A DNA stretch of 29,261 bases, taken from assembly GCA_035296965.1 (NCBI GenBank), contig DATGZX010000230.1:1-29261 (forward strand), read 5' to 3'. The stretch's first letter is position 1, and each line of letters starts with the position of its first letter. The position numbers and the translations under genes were made by a program. The stretch is from DATGZX01 sp035296965 (GTDB taxonomy: Bacteria > Planctomycetota > Planctomycetia > Gemmatales > Gemmataceae). Of this stretch, positions 16,130-23,695 are shown one piece after another. The notes beneath the pieces were generated by a model, which saw only the letters and a list, made by a program, of their open reading frames with translations, did no database searches and had not been told where the DNA came from.

Positions 16130-16136
16130 CGCGAAT

Positions 16137-16955
16137 TCATTCTTTCACTTTCAGGCCAAGGAACTGCCCGGACGCCGGGTCGCACATCTGCATTGGCAGC
16201 GAGCCGGGAGCGTTGTCTTCGTGTGGCAGCCAACGGGCCAGCGGCAGCTCGATTGGTCCATCCCATTTCAGGGGCTCTTGCCCGGGTTTGGGCGTGCGGT
16301 ACAGCCGAATCAACAGGATCGCCTGCCTGGGCGGCGGCAATCCGGGATGCTCCGATTGGAAGCGCTCGACGCGCCAGCGCAAGTAAGCACGCATCGACTT
16401 CCATTGCCGGCGCACGCGATTTTCAACCGCCTCGCGCCAAAGGTCGGGATGCTTCCGCAGTGATTCCGGGTTCCACCCCCAAAAGATGAGACCCAGGCGA
16501 ATTTCATAGTGAAAGAGACGATCAAAGCTGCCGGGTGCTCGGAAATAGTGCTGTGGGTCGCTCGGTTCAATGACCGAACCCAAACGCGCCGGTGGTGTCG
16601 AGCTGGCCGAAGCAGACGTGGATGAAACGCCGTCATCCCAGCGTAACTCGACCACTGGGAAGGTTGATTCCTTGGGAAAGGAGGGGGCGAAGAGCCACCA
16701 GGCCTGCGCCTGGCCCGTGGACTGTGACCAGCAATCAGTCACCTTGGCAACGCCTTCAAGCACATTCTGTACGGGCCCCTGCTCTTCCGGTCCCGGCGGC
16801 ATGGCCCGCGAATCGGATAGTTCCCCCTCCTGGGCCTGTCCATGGGGAAAGAAGGCTATGAAATTCCCGGCCAGGAGAAAGCAGAGCTGCCAGACGACGA
16901 ACAAGCCGAGCAGGACTTGCGGAATCGTAGGGTGCTGCGAGGGCCGAATGTCCAT
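16137..16955 (-). CDS. membrane-anchored partner of the HTTM protein
   Basis: A 272-residue protein starting at ATG 16955. A TTG at 17012 is in frame, but the predicted promoter (-10 at 17012-17017) would place it at or before the transcription start. One N-terminal membrane helix is present (VLLGLFVVWQLCFLLAGNFIAFF); the remainder is soluble and presumably outside the cytoplasm. It contains WWLFAPSFPKESTFPVVELRWDDG and an Arg/Trp-rich helix (RRQWKSMRAYLRWRVERF), then ends in a Pro-rich stretch. The WWLFAP motif and position next to an HTTM gene match small partner proteins commonly seen beside HTTM genes in planctomycetes. No enzymatic motif is visible. Confidence 0.75.
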   Translation of the reverse strand: MDIRPSQHPTIPQVLLGLFVVWQLCFLLAGNFIAFFPHGQAQEGELSDSRAMPPGPEEQGPVQNVLEGVAKVTDCWSQSTGQAQAWWLFAPSFPKESTFPVVELRWDDGVSSTSASASSTPPARLGSVIEPSDPQHYFRAPGSFDRLFHYEIRLGLIFWGWNPESLRKHPDLWREAVENRVRRQWKSMRAYLRWRVERFQSEHPGLPPPRQAILLIRLYRTPKPGQEPLKWDGPIELPLARWLPHEDNAPGSLPMQMCDPASGQFLGLKVKE

Positions 16956-17011
16956 GACAATGTGCGCAAAAGCACCTCCTACCCACCGGCGCGAAGCGAG
17001 TCCGCTACGCA

Positions 17012-17039
17012 ACTATAGGTCCAATAAAGCCTCTGTCCA
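17012..17039 (-). promoter_or_regulatory. predicted promoter of the HTTM operon
   Basis: On the minus strand, TGGACA (17034-17039), 16 bases, then TATAGT (17012-17017): 5/6 and 5/6 to consensus. The start near 17005 gives a leader of about 50 bases to the ATG at 16955. Confidence 0.5.
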
Positions 17040-17216
17040 GGGGGGGCATGGTGAACTCAGTCGATCGAGCGTTTTCGAGGTTAGACCAAGTATGTCGAGT
17101 AGGGGTCGACGTTTGCGCTCCGAATCCTTGACGCCCTCATCCGCGAATGAGACAATTCAACGCGCGCTGGGTCCGTTGTTCCCTCTCTCCCACTTTACAA
17201 ACAGGAGGATGCCTGT

Positions 17217-18704
17217 ATGGCCACTGCCACTTCCAGAAAAAGCCACGCGGTGAAGCCGCCCAAGGTCAAAGATCAGGCGCTTTTCATCGGCGGAAAATGG
17301 CTCGACAGCGTTTCGGGCAAGACTTTTCCGACTATCAACCCCGCCACCGGCGAGACGATTTGCCATGTCGCGGAAGGCGACAAGGCCGATATCGACCTGG
17401 CCGTCAAGGCGGCCCGGAAGGCTTTCGAGGAAGGCCCCTGGGCCAGGATGAACGCCTCGGAACGGGGCAGGCTGCTGCTCAAGCTTGCCGACCTGGTCGA
17501 GAAGAACCACGAAGAACTCGCTGCCCTGGAGTCCCTCGATAACGGCAAGCCCTACCGCGACTCCCTCGCGGCTGATTTGCCTTTGACCGTCAAATGCTAT
17601 CGCTACTACGCCGGCTGGGCCGACAAGATCCAGGGCAAGACCATCCCTGTCGAGGGCAATTACTTCTGCTACACGCGGCACGAACCGGTCGGCGTCGTCG
17701 GCCAGATCATCCCCTGGAATTTCCCTCTCCTCATGCAAGCCTGGAAGTGGGGGCCGGCGCTGGCGGCGGGCTGCACGATTGTCCTGAAGCCCGCGGAGCA
17801 GACGCCGCTAACCGCTTTGCGCGTCGCCGCCCTGGCGCAGGACGCAGGCTTCCCGGACGGCGTCATCAACGTTGTCCCCGGCTACGGGCCCACAGCCGGC
17901 GCCGCGATCAGCAGCCACATGGACATCGACAAAGTAGCCTTCACGGGCGAGTACCTCACCGGCCAGATCGTCAGCGAAGCCGCTGCCAAGAGCAACTTGA
18001 AGCGCGTGAGCCTGGAGCTGGGCGGCAAGAGCCCAAACGTAGTCTTTGCGGACGCCGACCTCGACGCGGCAGTCGAAGGCGCGTACTTCGGCCTGTTCTT
18101 CAACCAGGGCCAATGCTGCTGTGCCGGCAGCCGGCTCTTTGTGGAAGAGAAGGTCCACGGCCAGCTCGTCGAAAAACTCGTCAAGAAAGCGAGGTCGCAA
18201 AAGGTCGGCGACCCCTTTGATCCCGAGACCACCCAGGGGCCGCAAATTTCCCAGGAGCAGTGCAACCGCGTTCTTGGTTTCATCGAATCAGGCCGCAAGG
18301 AAGGCGCCAAGCTACTGACCGGCGGCCATCGCGTCGGCGAGCAGGGCTACTTCATCGAGCCGACTGTGTTTGACGGCGTGACCGACAACATGAAGATCGC
18401 GCAGGAAGAGATCTTCGGACCGGTGATGAACATCCTCAAGTTCAAGGACGTCGACGAGGTCGTGCGCCGCGGCAACCAGACGTTCTTCGGCCTGGCGGCC
18501 GCTGTCTGGACCAGGGATATCGGCAAGGCCCATCGCCTGGCGAACAGCTTGCGGGCAGGCACGGTATGGGTGAATTGCTATGACGTCTTCGATGCCGCGG
18601 CTCCCTTCGGCGGCTTCAAGATGAGTGGCCATGGCCGGGAGCTGGGCGAGTACGCCCTGGAGTTGTACACCGAGGTCAAGACGGTCTACGTGAACCTGGC
18701 TTGA
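17217..18704 (+). CDS. aldehyde dehydrogenase
   Basis: A 495-residue NAD(P)-dependent aldehyde dehydrogenase of the ALDH1/2-like group, oxidising an aldehyde to its acid. The ATG at 17217 follows AGGAGG (17203-17208) by eight bases. Visible landmarks are the cofactor block PWNFPLLMQAWKWGPALAAGCTIVLKPAEQTP, the general base Glu267 in LELGGKSP, and the catalytic Cys301 in GQCCCAGSR. The block EEIFGPVMNILKF is also present, as is the C-terminal PFGGFKMSGHGRELG. Length matches the family. Where typical members have FTGSTE-x-G, this one has FTGEYLTG (residues 242-249), a change in the nicotinamide/adenine-site loop. The substrate cannot be named. There is no operon partner: a strong hairpin follows the stop. 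Confidence 0.93.
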   Translation: MATATSRKSHAVKPPKVKDQALFIGGKWLDSVSGKTFPTINPATGETICHVAEGDKADIDLAVKAARKAFEEGPWARMNASERGRLLLKLADLVEKNHEELAALESLDNGKPYRDSLAADLPLTVKCYRYYAGWADKIQGKTIPVEGNYFCYTRHEPVGVVGQIIPWNFPLLMQAWKWGPALAAGCTIVLKPAEQTPLTALRVAALAQDAGFPDGVINVVPGYGPTAGAAISSHMDIDKVAFTGEYLTGQIVSEAAAKSNLKRVSLELGGKSPNVVFADADLDAAVEGAYFGLFFNQGQCCCAGSRLFVEEKVHGQLVEKLVKKARSQKVGDPFDPETTQGPQISQEQCNRVLGFIESGRKEGAKLLTGGHRVGEQGYFIEPTVFDGVTDNMKIAQEEIFGPVMNILKFKDVDEVVRRGNQTFFGLAAAVWTRDIGKAHRLANSLRAGTVWVNCYDVFDAAAPFGGFKMSGHGRELGEYALELYTEVKTVYVNLA

Positions 18705-18717
18705 ATTCGCATCTTCT

Positions 18718-18753
18718 GCTGCGGAAGCCTCAGACAATTGGGGCTTCCGCAGC
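18718..18753. terminator. hairpin between convergent aldehyde dehydrogenase and flippase genes
   Basis: GCTGCGGAAGCC (18718-18729) pairs perfectly with GGCTTCCGCAGC (18742-18753) over 12 bases with a 12-base loop. It sits between the stops at 18704 and 18760 of convergent genes. A clear T-tract is missing on both sides, so it may be a bidirectional transcript end rather than a classical intrinsic terminator. Confidence 0.6.
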
Positions 18754-18759
18754 GATCGA

Positions 18760-19815
18760 TCACGCCTCTACCGCGACAAGGTTTTTGTCTTCGTTCTCAA
18801 TCGTCTTCAGCGCTGGCCGCATGCGCAAGTAGACTCCATATCCCACCAGCCCCACGCCCCAACCGATGATGCGGTAGGCGAGCGAGGCAAGCACTCCGCT
18901 GGCTTCCGAGTAGCCGACGAGGGCATAAAGCTTTCCAAAGCTGTATTCGCCCAAACCCACGCCGCCCGGCGCGAGCGGCACCGCCTGGATGGCGAGCCCC
19001 ACAGGGATGATTAGGAAATGCTCGGTGAGCGACGGAAGGTGCGCGGCCGTATCTGCGTCGCCGAACACCTTGGCGGAAAAGTAGAAAGACATGACGAAGC
19101 AAACGTGGCCGACGACCGACATGGCCAACGCCAGGAACATGGTCCACCCTTGCAAGCGGTACATCCACAGGGCCCGCCAGAGTTCGGCTGCCGCATGACC
19201 AATCCTCGAACCCTTTTCGAGACGCCGGGCGAAACGATCGGCGCGCCAGGCGGGCAGAACGCCAAGCAGGAGCCAGAATACAACACTCGCGACGACGATC
19301 ACGACCGAGCAGATGACGATTAGCTGTAGATCCTTGTTTTGGGTGACGGCTTCGGCTCCGAATACCCAGAAGGCGCCGCCAAGGATCGCCACCAACCATA
19401 TCAGCCCAAGCAGTCCCATCACCCGATCGATCAGCACAGTGGCGACTGCTACCGTGCGCCTGCTCTGCTCGCGAGCAATGGCATATGCCTTGACGATGTC
19501 GCCACCAATGGAGCCGGGCAAAAATGAACTCAGGAAGAAGCCGACCAGGCCCAGTCGAAATGCACTGGCGAGCGTGAACGATAACTTTTGAGCCAGCACC
19601 AGGAGGTACCAGCGGTAAAAGGTGAGGAGAAGGCCGAGGCCAAAAATGACAATCGCCGCCAGAAGAGGGACCAGGTGCAGCGGCTTGGTGATTGTGTCGG
19701 CAATCCCAGGGCTGCCATTGGCCGAGGGCGACCAGTTCCGCCAGATCACAAAGGCAAGCAGAGCGATGCCGACGCCGTATTTGCCCAGACTGAAAAGAAG
19801 CTGCCGTTTCGTCAC
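18760..19815 (-). CDS. lysylphosphatidylglycerol synthase-like flippase (UPF0104 family)
   Basis: A 351-residue polytopic membrane protein of the PF03706 family, the membrane part of MprF-type lysyl-PG synthase/flippase and of related stand-alone lipid transporters. About eight hydrophobic segments are visible. The family motif FLPGSIGGDIVKAY (near residue 100) and the later PLAPGGVGLGEYSFG are both present. The soluble tRNA-dependent aminoacyl transferase domain is absent, so a role in lipid or polysaccharide-lipid translocation is more likely than lysinylation. The GTG at 19815 (AAGG a few bases upstream) is preferred because MTKRQLLFSLGKYGVG is the usual beginning; an in-frame ATG at 19926 would add 37 unlikely residues. 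Confidence 0.82.
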   Translation of the reverse strand: MTKRQLLFSLGKYGVGIALLAFVIWRNWSPSANGSPGIADTITKPLHLVPLLAAIVIFGLGLLLTFYRWYLLVLAQKLSFTLASAFRLGLVGFFLSSFLPGSIGGDIVKAYAIAREQSRRTVAVATVLIDRVMGLLGLIWLVAILGGAFWVFGAEAVTQNKDLQLIVICSVVIVVASVVFWLLLGVLPAWRADRFARRLEKGSRIGHAAAELWRALWMYRLQGWTMFLALAMSVVGHVCFVMSFYFSAKVFGDADTAAHLPSLTEHFLIIPVGLAIQAVPLAPGGVGLGEYSFGKLYALVGYSEASGVLASLAYRIIGWGVGLVGYGVYLRMRPALKTIENEDKNLVAVEA

Positions 19816-19949
19816 GGACTTACCTTTTCTCAAATCGACAACATATTGACCCTGCCGCCAAACAATCGAGAGTGCATTTTGCGAAATCAATGCTCCCCTG
19901 TCCAGTTGGGATTGCCGATCGAGCATGCGTCCCGCCGTGCCGGTAGCGG

Positions 19950-19978
19950 TTGACAGTCCCTGGAGGTCGCGATAGTTT
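19950..19978 (+). promoter_or_regulatory. predicted tRNA-Ala promoter
   Basis: A perfect TTGACA (19950-19955), 17 bases, then TAGTTT (19973-19978). The -10 is weak, but the position is right: a start near 19985 lies about 24 bases before the tRNA. Confidence 0.45.
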
Positions 19979-20008
19979 AAGCTTTCTGGGGCAGCCGTGC
20001 CCTCGTCA

Positions 20009-20081
<73 letters not shown>

Positions 20082-20187
20082 CTTTTTCAATCCTTTAGCC
20101 GAACGTGAGTTAGCGTACCTTTCTGCATCGCATAATGCGGCCCGAAACCAGTAGAATCGCGGTATACATCCGCGATGAGGGAGCCGC

Positions 20188-20313
20188 ATGTCCTTACAAT
20201 TCTTTGCACCATCATTTCGCAGGGACTCGCGGAGTGGTCAGGCCATTATGGCGTTGCTAGATGGAGAACTGTCGACAGTCTCTGCGCAAAAAAGTGGGAT
20301 AGCGACCGATTAG
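20188..20313 (+). CDS. possible 41-residue small protein
   Basis: An ATG at 20188 opens a 41-codon frame ending in TAG at 20311-20313. GAGGGAG lies a few bases upstream, and a perfect seven-base hairpin (ATCGCGG/CCGCGAT, 20156-20176) precedes that. The product is hydrophilic with no recognisable motif. It may be real, a leader peptide for the downstream VOC gene, or chance. Confidence 0.2.
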   Translation: MSLQFFAPSFRRDSRSGQAIMALLDGELSTVSAQKSGIATD

Positions 20314-20337
20314 ATACAAAACGCTAGGGGGCGCAGA

Positions 20338-20694
20338 ATGTCGAAAGGAAAGCTGCGGCTCGCTGGAATCGAGCTTTACTTCAATGAACTTGATGCGGCA
20401 AAGCGCTTCAATCAAGACACGCTTGGCCTCACCGTTCGTGACGAAGAACCCGGCCATCACGTTCAGTTCGACGGTGGTGCGGCGTTTATATGCCTCGAGC
20501 GGAAGGGAGTAGAGTCCTATCCTTCTGACGACAAAGCCGTGGTCTTTTTCGAGGTAGCCGATCTTCAAGCAACTGTGGAGGTAGTTGGACGTGATCGCTT
20601 TGTTCAGTTGAGCGAGGATGCGTCAGGTCATATCGCGTGGGCCGTGCTGCACGATCCCGAAGGAGATAACGTATTGCTGCTCCAGTCCAAGTAG
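20338..20694 (+). CDS. VOC family (glyoxalase/bleomycin-resistance fold) protein
   Basis: A 118-residue single-domain vicinal-oxygen-chelate protein. AGGGGG ends about six bases before the ATG at 20338. The beta-alpha-beta-beta-beta unit is visible twice: LRLAGIELYFNELDAAKRFNQDTLGLTV ... HHVQFDGGAAFICLE, then KAVVFFEVADLQATVEVVG ... IAWAVLHDPEGDNVLLLQS. The final HDPEGDNVLLLQ is the usual metal-site end, with Asp/Glu candidates; His60-like positions (GHHVQF) are in the first half. The substrate is unknown; such proteins range from glyoxalases to dioxygenases to resistance proteins. Base composition is lower in GC than that of the sulfate operon next to it. Confidence 0.85.
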   Translation: MSKGKLRLAGIELYFNELDAAKRFNQDTLGLTVRDEEPGHHVQFDGGAAFICLERKGVESYPSDDKAVVFFEVADLQATVEVVGRDRFVQLSEDASGHIAWAVLHDPEGDNVLLLQSK

Positions 20695-20718
20695 AGTCGC
20701 ATTTTCAACCGGGTTCTG

Positions 20719-21777
20719 TCAGATGCTATAGTCCGAAGCAAAAACGCGAACCTTGCGGGGAAACACGTACACCATGTCGCCGGTCTTCAAATCCAGGTCG
20801 GAGTAAGTAGACGGGCTGAGATCGACGTTGAGCACATCTCCCAGGTTCGTCGTCAAGAGCTGAACCTTGGCCACTGACCCCGCCGGGCTGATATGAACCA
20901 CGCGGGCCTCTAGGCTCGGCACGCCGTTGGGCGAATGGCTAATTTCCAATTCGTGCGGGCGAATGAACACGGTTGCCGGCCGGACGTGATCCTGGGGGTA
21001 ATCCGGGCATGCTAACTCCATGTTCGCCCAGAAAGCCCGGCCCCTCTGCACGCGAGCAGCAAAAGCGTTGACATTGCCCAGGAAGCGCATCACGAAAGCG
21101 TTGGCGGGATGCTCGAATACCTCCATCGGCGCGCCTGCCTGCTCGACCCGGCCGGCTTGCATCACCACGACCTTGTCCGCAACCTCAAACGCTTCATCCT
21201 GATCGTGCGTGACAAAAATGCTGGTCACGTGCAGGTCGCCGTGCAATCGGCGCAGCCAGTGACGTAACTCCTGGCGGACTTTGGCGTCGAGAGCGCCGAA
21301 TGGCTCGTCCAGCAAGAGTACTTTCGGCTGAGGCGCCAGTGCTCGCGCCAACGCCACGCGCTGACGCTGGCCGCCGGAGAGCTGCGAGGGGTAGCGTTTT
21401 TCCAGTCCCCCCAGTTGAATAAGGTTCAGCAGCTCTGCCACGCGCTCGTTGACGTTGGCCCGGGTCCAGCGGCGCACGCGCAAACCGAAAGCGATGTTCT
21501 CGAACACCGTCATGTGCCGAAAGAGGGCATAATGCTGGAATACAAAGCCGACATTGCGGTCGCGGGCCGAGCGGCGCGTGGCATCCTCGTCCTGGTAATG
21601 GATCGTTCCTTCATCCGGTTCCTCAAGGCCGGCAATGATACGCAACAGGGTTGTCTTGCCGGAACCGGAGGGGCCCAGGAGCGCCAGCAAGGAACCGCTC
21701 GGGATCTCCACGCTTACGTTATCCAGCGCACGGTAGGTCCCAAAGCGCTTGGATACATGCTTGACCGTAATACTCAT
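20719..21777 (-). CDS. cysA: sulfate/thiosulfate ABC importer ATP-binding protein
   Basis: A 352-residue ATPase that drives sulfate import at the inner face of the membrane. Walker A is GPSGSGKT (residues 35-42), the Q-loop region is VGFVFQHYALFRHMTVFENIAFGLRVR, the signature is LSGGQRQRVALARAL, Walker B is VLLLDEPFGALD, and the switch His is in FVTHDQDEAFEVAD. The C-terminal third is the TOBE-like regulatory domain (ATVFIRPHELEIS ... VHISPAGSVAKVQLL). The block VTHDQDEAFEVADKVVVM is CysA/PotA-like, and the gene order fixes it as the sulfate system. It is the last gene of the operon, starting 45 bases after the cysW stop, with the repeat element between. Confidence 0.95.
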   Translation of the reverse strand: MSITVKHVSKRFGTYRALDNVSVEIPSGSLLALLGPSGSGKTTLLRIIAGLEEPDEGTIHYQDEDATRRSARDRNVGFVFQHYALFRHMTVFENIAFGLRVRRWTRANVNERVAELLNLIQLGGLEKRYPSQLSGGQRQRVALARALAPQPKVLLLDEPFGALDAKVRQELRHWLRRLHGDLHVTSIFVTHDQDEAFEVADKVVVMQAGRVEQAGAPMEVFEHPANAFVMRFLGNVNAFAARVQRGRAFWANMELACPDYPQDHVRPATVFIRPHELEISHSPNGVPSLEARVVHISPAGSVAKVQLLTTNLGDVLNVDLSPSTYSDLDLKTGDMVYVFPRKVRVFASDYSI

Positions 21778-21822
21778 AGTTGCTTTTCCAGGTCAGTAAG
21801 GCAATGAGTGGTGGAATCTATA

Positions 21823-22827
21823 TCACCGTGCTTGATTCGGCAGCGTCGTAGGACAGATTTCCCAATCTGTCCGGTCAGGTTGGAAACCTGACCTACTGCC
21901 GAATCCCGCACGGTCATTTAGCAGGCTGAATGCCCCAACGAGGGTCGCACTTTCCGTGGCTTCTTCTGGTTGTCGGCGACTCTGGCGCTCCAGGCACAGC
22001 TTGACGACCAGTGTCACTAGGGCAAGGAGCGTGAGCACTGAGGCCACGGCAAACGAACCCGACAAATTGTATTCTTGAAAGAGTTTCTCCACCCGCAACG
22101 GCATCGTATCGGTCTGACCGGCGATGTGGCCGGAGACGACGTACACGGCCCCGAATTCCCCCATCGCGCGCGCGTTACACAGAATCACGCCATAGAGCAT
22201 GCCCCACTTGATATTGGGCAGCGTAATGCGCCAAAACATCTGCCAACCGTTGGCGCCGAGGCTGAGAGCCGCGATTTCTTCGTCGGCGCCGACAGCCTCC
22301 ATGAGCGGGATCAATTCGCGAGCCACGAACGGCAGGGTGACAAAGCAGGTGACCAGGATGAGCCCCGGCAGTGCAAAAACGATCTTGATGCCATGATCGC
22401 GCAGCCAGGGACCGAGCGTGCCCTGCAGGCCGAAGATCAAGATGAACATCAAGCCGACCACGACGGGCGAGATCGAAAACGGCAGGTCGGTCAGCGCTTT
22501 CAGGATCGTCCGGCCGGGAAAGCGAAAGCGCGCGATGGCCCAGGCGGCCGCTACGCCGAATACGACGTTGGCTGCCACTGCGATTGGCGCCACGGTGAGC
22601 GTAAGGAAGATGGAGTGACGCGTGTCGGAGTCAGCGACCAGGCTTCGCCAGTAGGTGTCAAGGCCGCCGGCAAGGGCATGGTAGAACACGTTGGCCACGG
22701 GCACGATCACCAGCAGGCCCATGACCGTTACAGCCAGCAGAATCAGCGTCCATTTTACGAACCAGGGGTCCTCGGGACGCCGATGCACCCGTGCTGGCGC
22801 CGCCGGGCGAATCGATTCAGGCTTCAT
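21823..22827 (-). CDS. cysW: sulfate ABC importer permease CysW with repeat-encoded tail
   Basis: A 334-residue inner-membrane permease. The EAA loop that docks with CysA is visible as EAVGADEEIAALSLGANGWQMFWRITLP. Other hallmarks are DLPFSISPVVVGLMFILIFG and RAMGEFGAVYVVSGHIAGQT. Membrane helices alternate through the sequence and end with VASVLTLLALVTLVVKLCLE. It overlaps the end of cysT by 11 bases. The last 29 residues (RAGFGSRSGFQPDR...) are encoded by the 88-bp repeat at 21826-21913 rather than by ancestral cysW sequence, making the protein longer than usual. The extension lies past the last helix in the cytosol and probably does not prevent function. Confidence 0.93.
   Translation of the reverse strand: MKPESIRPAAPARVHRRPEDPWFVKWTLILLAVTVMGLLVIVPVANVFYHALAGGLDTYWRSLVADSDTRHSIFLTLTVAPIAVAANVVFGVAAAWAIARFRFPGRTILKALTDLPFSISPVVVGLMFILIFGLQGTLGPWLRDHGIKIVFALPGLILVTCFVTLPFVARELIPLMEAVGADEEIAALSLGANGWQMFWRITLPNIKWGMLYGVILCNARAMGEFGAVYVVSGHIAGQTDTMPLRVEKLFQEYNLSGSFAVASVLTLLALVTLVVKLCLERQSRRQPEEATESATLVGAFSLLNDRAGFGSRSGFQPDRTDWEICPTTLPNQAR
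21826..21913. repeat. 88-bp branched-hairpin repeat, copy 1 (inside cysW)
   Basis: The outer stem is CCGTGC (21826-21831) plus GATTCGGCAG (21834-21843), pairing with CTGCCGAATC (21896-21905) plus GCACGG (21908-21913). Inside are two perfect hairpins: GGACAGATT/AATCTGTCC (21851-21872) and GGTCAGGTT/AACCTGACC (21873-21893). It differs from copy 2 at only about six positions, several of them in loops or unpaired bases. Confidence 0.9.
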
Positions 22828-23650
22828 GGCTCTTGCTCCAGCGTTCCAGCAGATTGACGGCGACTAGAAGCGCAAAGGAGATCAACAGCAGAACAACCGC
22901 GATGGCGGTCGCCTCGCTGTAGGAAAACTCCTCCAGGCGCTCGACGATGAGAACCGGCGCGATCTCAGTCTTGAAAGGCATATTTCCAGATACGAATACT
23001 ACCGATCCATATTCGCCCAGAGCGCGGGCGAAGGCCAGGGCGAAGCCAGTCAGGAAGGCGGGGTAGAGGGAGGGCAGCAGCACGCGCAGAAAGTTCTGCC
23101 AGCGATTGGCCCCGAGCAACGCGGCAGCCTCTTCCACATCCGCATCCAGGGTTTCCAGAACCGGCTGGACCGTGCGCACGACAAAGGGCAAACCGATGAA
23201 GGTGAGCACCAGGACAATGGCGAGTCTCGTATAGGCGCCCTCGATGCCCAGGGGCACTAGAAATCGACCGAGCCAGCCATTGGCCACGTACAGGTTGGAG
23301 TAGACCAGGCCGGCCACCGCCGTGGGCAGGGCGAACGGCAAGTCGACCAGGGAGTCGAAAAGTCGTTTGCCGGGGAATTCGTAACGCACCAGCACCCAGG
23401 CGATCAGGCCGCCCAATAGGACGTTGATCAGCGCCGCCGCCAGCGAAGCGCCGAAGGTCAAGCTGTACGCCGCGCGCGCGCGGTCGGTCCACACCGCTGC
23501 GAGGAACTGCGACGGGGACAATGTCGCAGCCTTGGCGAAACAGGCGGCCAAGGGAATGAGCACCAATACGCTGAGATAGAGGACACTATATCCCAGGCTC
23601 AGGTGAAAACCGGGAAGCAGCCGTCGATTTCCCGTCGCCAATGGGTTCAA
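22817..23650 (-). CDS. cysT: sulfate ABC importer permease CysT/CysU
   Basis: A 277-residue inner-membrane permease that pairs with CysW. The EAA loop is EEAAALLGANRWQNFLRVLLPSLYP. Family blocks include SLVDLPFALPTAVAGLVY and RALGEYGSVVFVSGNMPFKTEIAPVLIVERLEEF. Six helices are apparent. The frame's first start is TTG at 23650 with GAGG very close upstream; a second TTG at 23641 has better spacing, so the exact start is uncertain by three codons. It begins 45 bases after the sbp stop and overlaps cysW, consistent with one transcript. Confidence 0.93.
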   Translation of the reverse strand: MNPLATGNRRLLPGFHLSLGYSVLYLSVLVLIPLAACFAKAATLSPSQFLAAVWTDRARAAYSLTFGASLAAALINVLLGGLIAWVLVRYEFPGKRLFDSLVDLPFALPTAVAGLVYSNLYVANGWLGRFLVPLGIEGAYTRLAIVLVLTFIGLPFVVRTVQPVLETLDADVEEAAALLGANRWQNFLRVLLPSLYPAFLTGFALAFARALGEYGSVVFVSGNMPFKTEIAPVLIVERLEEFSYSEATAIAVVLLLISFALLVAVNLLERWSKSHEA

Positions 23651-23695
23651 GCCTCAAACGGCCAAGGCGCGTCCACGGCGGACACGCGGTATTCT

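Noticed and set aside
22075..22857. 260-codon plus-strand frame opposite cysW
   Set aside because: It is rich in His/Asp/Gln as expected from the complement of membrane-helix codons, with no start site.
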